Of a DNA stretch of 64,000 nucleotides, positions 26,605 through 34,222 are shown in pieces. Below the pieces are notes generated by a model. The model was not told the origin of the DNA, did not search any database, and saw only the letters and a program-made list of their open reading frames with translations. Position numbers and translations under genes: made by a program. Numbering within the stretch: position 1 is the stretch's first letter; the number at the start of each line of letters is the position of its first letter. Origin of the DNA: Caldilineaceae bacterium (GTDB lineage: Bacteria > Chloroflexota > Anaerolineae > Caldilineales > Caldilineaceae). Location: assembly GCA_019637645.1 (NCBI GenBank), contig JAHBVH010000020.1, forward strand, positions 44,664 to 108,663, read 5' to 3'.

Positions 26605-26996
26605 TTACAGATTTTGCTACGCTCCTGGCCCAGAGTAGAAGCAAACCGGCTTGGCGGAAGGATGAGTCTAGCCAACGCCAATACCCATGACTGGCGGCTG
26701 TCAACAGAGCCTAGTGGGAATAGCCGACTATTTGCCAGATAAAGTTGGAACCGAGTATAATGCAGCGCGTACTGATGAACTTGTTATGCGCGATGCCACG
26801 AAGCCTATGTCGCTCTGTTGTGTCACCATTCACCCACGTCTTGATCACGTATTGATGGCGGCCACCCGTTATGACATGGCACCAGGGTGACTGTGTGAAC
26901 GATACCTGTCTGCTACTGACTCCACACGTTGACATTCCACACCCTGCGGTTCGCGCGTTGATCCGGCGCTGTTCATCAGTTTGAAAGGCAAAAACC
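26605..26996. other. 392-bp intergenic region
   Basis: It lies between the isopentenyl phosphate kinase and rseP genes. I see no gene, hairpin or repeat I can support. The open frames in it have no ribosome binding site and read as non-coding. Confidence 0.5.
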
Positions 26997-28355
26997 ATGG
27001 ATTTGTTAATTACGCTTGTTTCGTTCATCTTAGTCTTAGGGGTGCTCGTCTTCTTCCACGAATTGGGCCACTACTGGCTGGCAAGGCGCAATGGCATCGT
27101 GGTCGAAGAATTTGGCATGGGCTATCCACCGCGCCTCATCAAGCTCTTTACCTATGACGGCACGGTCTTTTCGATCAACTTGATCCCCTTTGGCGGCTTT
27201 GCGCGCATGAAAGGCGAAGATGGCAATGATCTGACACCCGGCTCCTTTAATGCCGCCAGCCGTTGGGGCCGCGCCAGCACACTGATTGCCGGCCCGCTGA
27301 TGAATGTCTTGTTGGCGATCATCTTTTTTGCCGCCAGCTTTATGGCGGGGTTTCCCGCCCCGGTGGCCCATCCCCAAGTTACGGCAGTCGCTCCCGATTC
27401 GCCAGCGATGCAGGTTGGTTTGCAACCAGGCGATGTGCTGCTAGAAGCCGATGGCCGCCCTACCTTGGTCAGTGCCGATCCGGGTGATCGGTATGCCGTG
27501 TGGAAGCCTGCCGCGGGGACGGCGGCGACGGTGCTAAAGATCAGCCGCAACGACGAGATGATCGAGCTGAATGTCGCCAGCCAGCAATTGGTCAGCCAAG
27601 TGCTCGATTCACTGCAATATGCCCCGGTGCTGGACACAGAAATCTCCAACATTGCTGATGGTAGCCCGGCGCAACAGCAAGGACTACAGAACGACGATAT
27701 TGTCTATAAAGTGGGCGATACGGTCGTCGCTTTTGATGGGATTCCCTTGAATGATGTGGTTGCCCAGAATGTGGGCCGCTCCGTACCCATTACGGTTCTG
27801 CGTGATGGGCAATGGGTGACGGTGAATGTGACGCCACGTATAGAACCGCCAGCAGGCCAGGGTGCATTGGGCGTCCAGATCCGGGCAACGGCCAACTTGG
27901 CAACGTTGCCTTTCTTGGCTGCACTCTGGGAAGGGGTTGTCTCTACCTTTGGCTATATTATGGTGGTCTTACAATTGCCTTTCTTATTGCTCTCTGGCTA
28001 TTTGTCGCCTGCTGATGCCCAACTGTCGGGGCCAGTTGCCATTGCCAATATGGTGGGGAGCGCGGCCCAGGCTACGATTGACACCGGTCTCTGGTTTCCG
28101 ATCTGGCGGCTATCGGCCATTCTCAGCGCAGCCTTAGCGGTGACCAATTTGCTGCCTTTGCCCGCATTGGATGGCGGACGTTTGCTCTTCATCTTGATTG
28201 AAACCTTGCGCGGCCGCCGCATTAATCCAGAGCGTGAAGGTCTTGTCCACATGGTTGGCTTTATGTTACTGCTCGGGCTCATGGTTTATATTACGGTCCA
28301 AGATATTCGCACTGGTGGCGCCAGTATTGACTGGCATGCCTTATTAGGCCAATAG
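26997..28355 (+). CDS. rseP: RIP metalloprotease RseP (site-2 protease)
   Basis: 452 aa. An N-terminal membrane helix carries the zinc motif HELGH (21-25). Two PDZ domains follow (about 125-195, SPAMQVGLQPGD; about 215-290, SPAQQQGLQNDD), as in E. coli RseP. C-terminal helices contain NLLPLPALDGGRLLF with the third zinc ligand. These enzymes cut anti-sigma factors or signal-peptide remnants inside the membrane. No sigma/anti-sigma pair is next to it. Downstream genes encode zinc-ribbon/LysM, HEAT, TPR and FecR-like proteins, and an inverted repeat follows the stop. Confidence 0.92.
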   Translation: MDLLITLVSFILVLGVLVFFHELGHYWLARRNGIVVEEFGMGYPPRLIKLFTYDGTVFSINLIPFGGFARMKGEDGNDLTPGSFNAASRWGRASTLIAGPLMNVLLAIIFFAASFMAGFPAPVAHPQVTAVAPDSPAMQVGLQPGDVLLEADGRPTLVSADPGDRYAVWKPAAGTAATVLKISRNDEMIELNVASQQLVSQVLDSLQYAPVLDTEISNIADGSPAQQQGLQNDDIVYKVGDTVVAFDGIPLNDVVAQNVGRSVPITVLRDGQWVTVNVTPRIEPPAGQGALGVQIRATANLATLPFLAALWEGVVSTFGYIMVVLQLPFLLLSGYLSPADAQLSGPVAIANMVGSAAQATIDTGLWFPIWRLSAILSAALAVTNLLPLPALDGGRLLFILIETLRGRRINPEREGLVHMVGFMLLLGLMVYITVQDIRTGGASIDWHALLGQ

Positions 28356-28364
28356 TCGACTGCG

Positions 28365-28417
28365 CCAGAAAAATCTCGCACCCATCCTCAAGTCGGGGAT
28401 GGGATAACTTTTTCTGG
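28365..28417 (+). terminator. Bipartite inverted repeat after rseP
   Basis: An outer arm ccagaaaaa (28365-28373) pairs with tttttctgg (28409-28417), and an inner stem cccatcc pairs with ggatggg. It is a likely terminator or attenuator ahead of the LysM gene start at 28438. Confidence 0.65.
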
Positions 28418-28437
28418 GAGAAGATGATTTTTAGCGT

Positions 28438-30135
28438 ATGACCAATCAACCGTATGATCTAAACCCAAACGAGCCAACCAAGAAAGCTCAACCGGCCCCC
28501 ACCAACCGGACGCCCACGATTGCAAATCTACCGGCTGTAGTGGTGCCGCCCGCGGCTTCTTCGGCTCGCCCAGTCGCGAGTACCCATCAATGTACAAATT
28601 GTGGGGCATGGGCACCTGCTGGGACCTCTGTTTGCACAGAATGTGGAACGCGTCTCCATACCAAACCGCAAAAGGTGCGTTGTCGGCTCTGTGGCGCAAA
28701 CGCTTCGACCAGTCTCGTGCTCTGCCCTACCTGTGGCCGCGAATTACATCCGGCACCGTCCCGTATTTTGAGCTGGGGCGCACCAACTGTCTTAGTGCTA
28801 CTCTTTGCCTTGATCCTCTTACAGCGTTGGGAGAGTGGTAATCCCTTCCGTTGGGTGCAGGCTCGGTTGGTTAGCGGGCGTGAATTGGTCGACCAACTGG
28901 CTAGCCAACTGGATCCGCAGATTACCATTACCACCCTGCCTGATACACGCACAGAAATTAGCGGCAATGAGCTCGCGCCTGCCAACCAGCCCTTGGCGTT
29001 CTCCAATGAAACCTTCAGCCTGCCCGTCGTTGTGCCAACCGCCCAATCCGCTAGCGTCGTACAAGCCGGTGACGCGGTCCCATCTGACCCGCCGCCTGCC
29101 GAAATGCCCGCGACAAATCAGCTTGATGCGGTTGCCAACGCGACAACGGCTATGACGGAGACGGTCGGATTGGCCCAGCCAACGGCCCCCGCGCTGGCCC
29201 CAACCGCCACGCCGTTCCCCACGCCCCAACCGACGGCCACCCTCCCTGCGCCAACGGCCACGGCGACTACCCCGCCGACGCCAACCCAACCAGCGGCCAC
29301 GGCCACCGCAACACCCCGTCAAACCCCGACCGCGGCCCTTGTCCAAGCCGCACCGACGGCGAATAGCGATGCGGGGGTTGTCGCCGCGGCGAAGACGAAT
29401 ATGACTGACACGGAAGCATCAACCGTCACCATTTTGCAGCCGACCGCGACGATACCGCCAACGCCAACCATACCCCCAACCCCAACCCCGGCGCCTGTAA
29501 CCTATACGGTGCGGGCTGGTGATACGCCCTTGGGGATTGCGAATCAATTTGGGATTGGCGTGGATGAGCTATTAGCGCGCAATGGGATGAGTGTCAACGA
29601 TGCCCGCCGGTTGCGCGTGGGCCAAGTCTTGATCATTCGGGCGGGCACGTCACCAACGGCAACCCCGCTGCCCACCGCAACCAGCTTGGCAACAACCCCG
29701 GCAGCAACGCTACCGGCCACCCCCACCACGACCAATACGCCACCGCCCACGGCAGTCAACACCCCGGTGGTTGTTTTGCGGGTCGATGCGCCCGCCTTGC
29801 GTAGCCCCGAAACGGGTGCCTTTCTGAGCTGTGGTGCCAGCAATGATCTGGTCTGGTTGCCGGTGGCCTATATTCGGGACACCGATCGCTACCTCTTGCA
29901 TTTAGGCTTTCTCAACGGCTATAATAGCGATGGCTCAGAGCAGGTAACCTGGATTTTAGAGCAGTGGCGACCGGCGAACGTTACCCTGTGGACGCTTGAT
30001 GAAGGCTTGTGTGGGCTAGCTCCGCAATCCTTCGGGCGGCAATGGCGCTGGTATGTTGAAGTCATTGAAGAGGCCGAAACCGGCTGGCGATCGGTCAGTC
30101 CCCCCAGTACGATTTGGGGCTTTAGTTGGAATTGA
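28438..30135 (+). CDS. Double zinc-ribbon, single-pass membrane protein with LysM domain
   Basis: 565 aa. Two zinc ribbons face the cytosol (Cys52/55/66/69 and Cys82/85/96/99). One transmembrane helix (about 111-129) is followed by an extracellular Thr/Pro/Ala-rich linker (about 230-350). A LysM domain (about 355-398, YTVRAGDTPLGIANQFGIG) follows, then a second low-complexity linker, and a C-terminal beta domain (about 440-565) rich in Trp and Tyr. LysM should bind peptidoglycan or another GlcNAc-type polymer. The C-terminal domain resembles those found after LysM in Chloroflexota proteins. It may link wall state to cytosolic partners, which is inference. The downstream HEAT gene begins 4 bp after its stop. 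Confidence 0.78.
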   Translation: MTNQPYDLNPNEPTKKAQPAPTNRTPTIANLPAVVVPPAASSARPVASTHQCTNCGAWAPAGTSVCTECGTRLHTKPQKVRCRLCGANASTSLVLCPTCGRELHPAPSRILSWGAPTVLVLLFALILLQRWESGNPFRWVQARLVSGRELVDQLASQLDPQITITTLPDTRTEISGNELAPANQPLAFSNETFSLPVVVPTAQSASVVQAGDAVPSDPPPAEMPATNQLDAVANATTAMTETVGLAQPTAPALAPTATPFPTPQPTATLPAPTATATTPPTPTQPAATATATPRQTPTAALVQAAPTANSDAGVVAAAKTNMTDTEASTVTILQPTATIPPTPTIPPTPTPAPVTYTVRAGDTPLGIANQFGIGVDELLARNGMSVNDARRLRVGQVLIIRAGTSPTATPLPTATSLATTPAATLPATPTTTNTPPPTAVNTPVVVLRVDAPALRSPETGAFLSCGASNDLVWLPVAYIRDTDRYLLHLGFLNGYNSDGSEQVTWILEQWRPANVTLWTLDEGLCGLAPQSFGRQWRWYVEVIEEAETGWRSVSPPSTIWGFSWN

Positions 30136-30139
30136 TAGT

Positions 30140-31234
30140 ATGCAAAACGATTATTACACAACCTATCTACCGCTGCGGCCAGAGGATGACGATGAAACCG
30201 GCTTTCCGCAGCCTCGGTTTACGCTACCGGAACTACTGCAACATCTGGTGGAACAGCGCGAAAATATTACTGGCGAAGATCTCTTTGTCCTATCCGATCT
30301 TTCGCGCCAAGATGCGGTGCTGGTCCGCCAAGAATGGCCCCTAGTCGCCGTTGATCAACGGCAGACACTTGTAAAAACTTTAGTTGATTTGGCTCTAGGC
30401 AGCATTGATTGGCATTTAGGGCGCTTTTTACGCGTTGCGCTGGATGATCCCGATGAAACAGTCCGGCGCTATGCCCTTGACGGCTTGTGGGAAGAGACCG
30501 AAGCCGATCTCTTAGGTCCCTTGATTCAATTGCTCCTCCATGACAAGAGCGAAGCCGTGCGTGCCGCCGCCGCTGCTGCTATGGGGGCGTATGTCTTGGC
30601 CGGTGAGTTAGATGAACTGGACGCCGCGTTGGCTATGCGCGCCGAGGAGGCGCTCTTAGCGGTCCTCCAAAATCCAGAAGAGCCCGTGGCCGTCCAAGCC
30701 CGGGCGCTGGAGAGCATTGCTTATTCGGGTGAAACGGGTGTGCGCCAACTTATTGAAGATAGCTACTACTCGTCAGAGGAACCGTTACGCATCAGCGCCT
30801 TGATCGCCATGGGGCGCAGTGCCGACACCCGTTGGCGTGGGTTGGCGCGGGCTGAATTACAAAACCCAGACCCGCAAATGCGCATTGAGGCGGCGCGGGC
30901 TTGCGGTGAATTAGAATCGCGCAAAGCCGAGCCAGATCTGTTGGAGCTCTTGTTAGATGAAGATCCGCAAGTCCGGTTAGCCGCAATCTTTGCTTTGGGC
31001 CGCCTTGGTGGCCGCCAAGCGCGCGAGGCATTGCGCGCCCTGACCGAAAGCGATGATCCAGTTGAGGCTGAAGCCGCCGATACGGCCTTGGAAGAGATGC
31101 TCTTCTTTGCCAGTGAAGAGAGCGAAGATCTCTTGGATGATAAGGGGGCCGATGAGGGGGATGATCTTGATTTTGCCCCTTGGGATGCCGGCGAGGACTT
31201 CGACGACGACGAACTAGGCTCCTACGAGAAGTGA
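30140..31234 (+). CDS. HEAT-repeat protein
   Basis: 364 aa from ATG 30140, the first start after the preceding stop. The N-terminal about 90 residues are unassigned. They are followed by about six HEAT/PBS-lyase-type repeats (DDPDETVRRYALDGLWE, DKSEAVRAAAAAAMGAYV, EDPQVRLAAIFALGRLGG) and a strongly acidic C-terminal tail (DDDE-rich). It is likely a protein-interaction scaffold in the cytosol. It starts 4 bp downstream of the LysM gene and is followed 10 bp later by a small gene, so it is part of a compact operon. Partner unknown. Confidence 0.8.
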   Translation: MQNDYYTTYLPLRPEDDDETGFPQPRFTLPELLQHLVEQRENITGEDLFVLSDLSRQDAVLVRQEWPLVAVDQRQTLVKTLVDLALGSIDWHLGRFLRVALDDPDETVRRYALDGLWEETEADLLGPLIQLLLHDKSEAVRAAAAAAMGAYVLAGELDELDAALAMRAEEALLAVLQNPEEPVAVQARALESIAYSGETGVRQLIEDSYYSSEEPLRISALIAMGRSADTRWRGLARAELQNPDPQMRIEAARACGELESRKAEPDLLELLLDEDPQVRLAAIFALGRLGGRQAREALRALTESDDPVEAEAADTALEEMLFFASEESEDLLDDKGADEGDDLDFAPWDAGEDFDDDELGSYEK

Positions 31235-31244
31235 GTACGCTGCT

Positions 31245-31664
31245 GTGAATCTTAAATTAAGGCGATTGGTGCGCACCCAAAGCTCGGAACAATATGCGCT
31301 CTTCGATTTAGATCAAGTCGATGAAGAAGATCAACCGGCGACTATCGGCAAGCTTGATCTCCACTATACGGGCGAGGGCGTCTATGGCACTTTGCTCTTG
31401 TGGGATGAAACCACCCGCACCTTGCGCAAGGCGCAGCGCGATGAGTTTGTCAATGCCCTGTTGACCGAGATCGTCCAACCCATGGGGGTGCCCAATGAAT
31501 ATGTGGTCGAGTTTTTTATGCCGGATTTAGAGGAATATGCACTCTTCCATAACGTTGCCGTTGACGGTGAAGCCGAGACACGGACAGAGACCGCGGGACG
31601 CAACGGGGTAACGCCACCCAACAACCACTCACCGCGCGCCGCCACTCAACGCACCGCAGCATGA
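31245..31664 (+). CDS. Conserved-looking small protein of unknown function
   Basis: 139 aa from GTG 31245. The first about 110 residues look folded (LDLHYTGEGVYGTLLLWDETT, then FVNALLTEIVQPMGVPNEYVVEFFMPDLEEYALFHNV) and the tail is disordered and basic/polar. I do not recognise a family. It lies between the HEAT and TPR genes with gaps of 10 and 22 bp and the same codon style, so it is a genuine operon member. Confidence 0.65.
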   Translation: MNLKLRRLVRTQSSEQYALFDLDQVDEEDQPATIGKLDLHYTGEGVYGTLLLWDETTRTLRKAQRDEFVNALLTEIVQPMGVPNEYVVEFFMPDLEEYALFHNVAVDGEAETRTETAGRNGVTPPNNHSPRAATQRTAA

Positions 31665-31686
31665 GCGATAAAGGAATTTCTCTGTT

Positions 31687-32256
31687 ATGACAAACCCTGA
31701 CCCGATCTCTGATTTTCAAAGCACCCTCAAAGATAGTGCGCGTTTGTTACAGCAAAATCGTCCTGGTGAGGCTGTCACCCTGCTGGAGCCGCTCTACCAA
31801 CATACGCCCACCCATCCCGACGTGGCGATTAATTTAGGCGGGGCTTATATTTTGCAGCGCAAGTGGGATCGCGCGGTGCGGGTCTTGGCGAAGGCCGCTG
31901 AAGCTCACCCCCAAAATGTCATGTTGTGGATCAATTTGGGGGCTGCCCATTTGGGCAATATTCAGACGGCTGGCCCCAAACAACAAGAACGGGCCATCTA
32001 CGCCTATGAACGCGCTTTGGAAGTCGATCCAGTGGCACCTAATGTGCACTATCATCTCGGTTTGATCTACAAAGAGCGCGGCGAGTTTAACCGCGCCACG
32101 GCCTTCTTCCAACGGGCACTCGAAGTGAGTCCGGCGGATCAAGATGCGATCTATTGGATTGATAAGCTCGCCAAACTCCCCGATGCACCGGCACGCCGTA
32201 CGGCAACCGATGATGCCGACGCTAGCGCAACCGCGGACGACGGAGCGGCTCAATGA
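31687..32256 (+). CDS. TPR protein
   Basis: 189 aa. It has about four TPR units: LLEPLYQHTPTHPDVAINLG, WDRAVRVLAKAAEAHPQN, ERAIYAYERALEVDPVAPN and FNRATAFFQRALEVSPADQ. It has no signal peptide, so it is cytosolic. The final codons overlap the start of the FecR-like membrane protein by 4 nt (ATGA), indicating translational coupling and perhaps a physical complex with it. Confidence 0.82.
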   Translation: MTNPDPISDFQSTLKDSARLLQQNRPGEAVTLLEPLYQHTPTHPDVAINLGGAYILQRKWDRAVRVLAKAAEAHPQNVMLWINLGAAHLGNIQTAGPKQQERAIYAYERALEVDPVAPNVHYHLGLIYKERGEFNRATAFFQRALEVSPADQDAIYWIDKLAKLPDAPARRTATDDADASATADDGAAQ

Positions 32257-33599
32257 CATCAAAGGTATCGGGAAAGGGGACAGGCCCAAGGGTAGACAGC
32301 GGTCTGCGGGCTACAACCGCCCTACCTTCGCCCGGTTCCCTCCTAGCGCGTTGGCGTGAAAGTCCAGAACGGTTGGCTTGGTTGGTCATTGTGCTGAGCT
32401 TTGTCGTCTTTGTGGCTTTGGCCATTGCCATTCCGTGGACGGTCAACTATACGCTACAGTATTTGCCCGTCAACCAATCGGCGCGTCTCGATCCTTCCCT
32501 CGAAAGCTTTTTCTCTGTCTACCTACCCGATTCTGGCGACGCGATTGCCGTAACCGGTGCGATTTCCAAGACGATTACCGCTGGGAGCGTTGTCGAAGCG
32601 GCCAGCGATGCCACCCAAGGCACGCTGAGCTTGATCAGCGATGAAGAAGAGGCCGCAGCCCAAGTATTGGGCAGCTTGCAGATCTATTCGGGCACCCGAA
32701 TCAAGATTCTGCGGCTCAGTCGCCCCTTCTTTCAAAGTTGGAGCAGCGAACCCTATCAGGCTCGGCTCTTCATGGAGCGCGGCCAAGCGCGGGTCTTTAC
32801 CAATAGTGGCAAGGCCCGGCCCCTCTCGGTGCAACTAGAGACGCCCCATGGTACCGTCTTGCTAGCGACGGGAAGTTATCAAATTTCGGTCGAAGAGGCA
32901 CGTACCGAAGTGACTGTCGTTGCCGGTTCGGCCACACTGCTCCACGAGCCGGGGCCACAGCTCATCGTGAGTGAGGGGTTGCGGGCCTGGATGACAGCCG
33001 ATACGCTGCCGAGCCAAGCCGACACAGCGCAACAAAATTTAATTCGCAATGGCAGCTTTACTCCCCCTGTGCTCGATAGCTGGCAAAGCTACCAAGGGCC
33101 CGAAGGGATCGCCGAGCCGGGCAGTGTTTCCTTCACCGAACGGGAAGGGCGCAAAGTGGCCTATTTTATTCACCAAGCCAGTGAAAATGGACACAACGAA
33201 GTAGGCATTACCCAGGCCATTGAGAAAAAGGTGGATATTTACAACAGCCTGGTGCTGCAACTCGACGTGAATATTCTCTTCCAAAATCTCCCCGGCGCGG
33301 GCTATATGAATACCGAATTTCCTGTGCGGGTGGAGATCGATTATACGGATCAATATGGTAAAGGGCTGAAGTGGGGGTATGGTTTCTACTATCGCAACCC
33401 CGAGCCGCCGGGGCCTAGCGAAGTGAGTGGTGGCGAACAGGTGTTACAAGCCCAATGGCACACCTACCGTTCCCCCAATCTGCTCGAACTGCTCGATCAA
33501 GAAGGCACACGCCCCAGCCGCATTAACAGCATTCGCATCTATGCCAGCGGCTGGAACTATCAGAGCTTGGTGAGTGAAGTTTATCTTTATGCTGAGTAG
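32253..33599 (+). CDS. FecR-domain-like single-pass membrane protein
   Basis: 448 aa. A cytosolic N-terminus (about 40 residues) and one transmembrane helix (about 42-63) precede an extracellular region. From about residue 130 to 235 this resembles FecR-like domains (LQIYSGTRIKILRL, VQLETPHGTVLLATGSYQISV, TEVTVVAGSATL). The C-terminal part (about 260-448) is a carbohydrate-binding-like beta domain (LIRNGSFTPPVLDSWQ). FecR domains usually sense or transmit surface signals. The 4-nt overlap with the TPR gene suggests a unit. No sigma factor is adjacent, so a classical FecIR pair is not supported. Confidence 0.7.
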   Translation: MTSKVSGKGTGPRVDSGLRATTALPSPGSLLARWRESPERLAWLVIVLSFVVFVALAIAIPWTVNYTLQYLPVNQSARLDPSLESFFSVYLPDSGDAIAVTGAISKTITAGSVVEAASDATQGTLSLISDEEEAAAQVLGSLQIYSGTRIKILRLSRPFFQSWSSEPYQARLFMERGQARVFTNSGKARPLSVQLETPHGTVLLATGSYQISVEEARTEVTVVAGSATLLHEPGPQLIVSEGLRAWMTADTLPSQADTAQQNLIRNGSFTPPVLDSWQSYQGPEGIAEPGSVSFTEREGRKVAYFIHQASENGHNEVGITQAIEKKVDIYNSLVLQLDVNILFQNLPGAGYMNTEFPVRVEIDYTDQYGKGLKWGYGFYYRNPEPPGPSEVSGGEQVLQAQWHTYRSPNLLELLDQEGTRPSRINSIRIYASGWNYQSLVSEVYLYAE

Positions 33600-33620
33600 G
33601 GCAGAAAGACAGAGGGACAG

Positions 33621-33655
33621 AAGGCAGCGGACGGAAGGCAGCGGACGGAAGGCAG
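33621..33655. repeat. 14-bp tandem repeat
   Basis: The unit aaggcagcggacgg occurs twice and then partially a third time, in the convergent gap after the FecR-like gene. Confidence 0.75.
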
Positions 33656-33703
33656 AAGTCATCCTCTTTAGCTTAGTCGTCTCCAGTTTTCCACCTTTCC
33701 TTC

Positions 33704-34066
33704 TTACCGCACGGCAAACCACAGGGGATCTTGGTTGGTTGGATCACAGTTATAGTTGACGGTGATCTCTTCATCTGCTTCGATGTCGCGCAGCGCGGTG
33801 TATTCGATGACCTGTTCGGCAAAGTTCCGGGTGTAGATGGCGTTGGGCTGATAAGAGTGGTTATAGAGCGAACCGAGGCCAAGCGCCATGGCGGAATCTT
33901 CCCCCCAGCCATAGCAGTAGTTAAAGAGCACCGTCCGCTCGATCTGATCCCATTCTCTGGCCGGCAAAATAATGACCGGCGCACGTTCGATCAGCGCACC
34001 GCTGTGAATCCGCCCTTGGGTAAAGACCCCACGACCCTTCCCCTCAATCTCGCGCACATATAGCAT
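33704..34066 (-). CDS. Short SET-domain protein
   Basis: 120 aa from ATG 34066, fixed by AAGGAG 7 nt upstream. It is a compact SET domain: GRGVFTQGRIHSGALIERAPV at the start, then GLGSLYNHSYQPNA (the NHS motif of the cofactor site) and ADEEITVNYN near the end. SET proteins transfer methyl groups from S-adenosylmethionine to protein lysines. Bacterial short versions have few known substrates. It is convergent with the FecR-like gene and 156 bp downstream of the helicase start-to-end block on the same strand. Confidence 0.85.
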   Translation of the reverse strand: MLYVREIEGKGRGVFTQGRIHSGALIERAPVIILPAREWDQIERTVLFNYCYGWGEDSAMALGLGSLYNHSYQPNAIYTRNFAEQVIEYTALRDIEADEEITVNYNCDPTNQDPLWFAVR

Positions 34067-34222
34067 GGCAAGCTCCTTGTTCAAATTTTCTGATGATGCT
34101 AGTCGGAGGTAGGCCGCTGGTCGTGCTGAATAACCGCGCCACTCCTACGCTACCCTTCATTGTACACGGATGGGTTGTGGTTCGGCGAACTCGGTGGGCC
34201 AAGTGGGGCCTGTGGGGGATGG

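Noticed and set aside
26687..26890. 67-codon open frame between isopentenyl phosphate kinase and rseP genes
   Set aside because: No convincing start context and non-coding-like composition.
32253..33599. Classical FecR anti-sigma regulator
   Set aside because: No ECF sigma factor or TonB receptor is adjacent, and the C-terminal half is a carbohydrate-binding-like domain.
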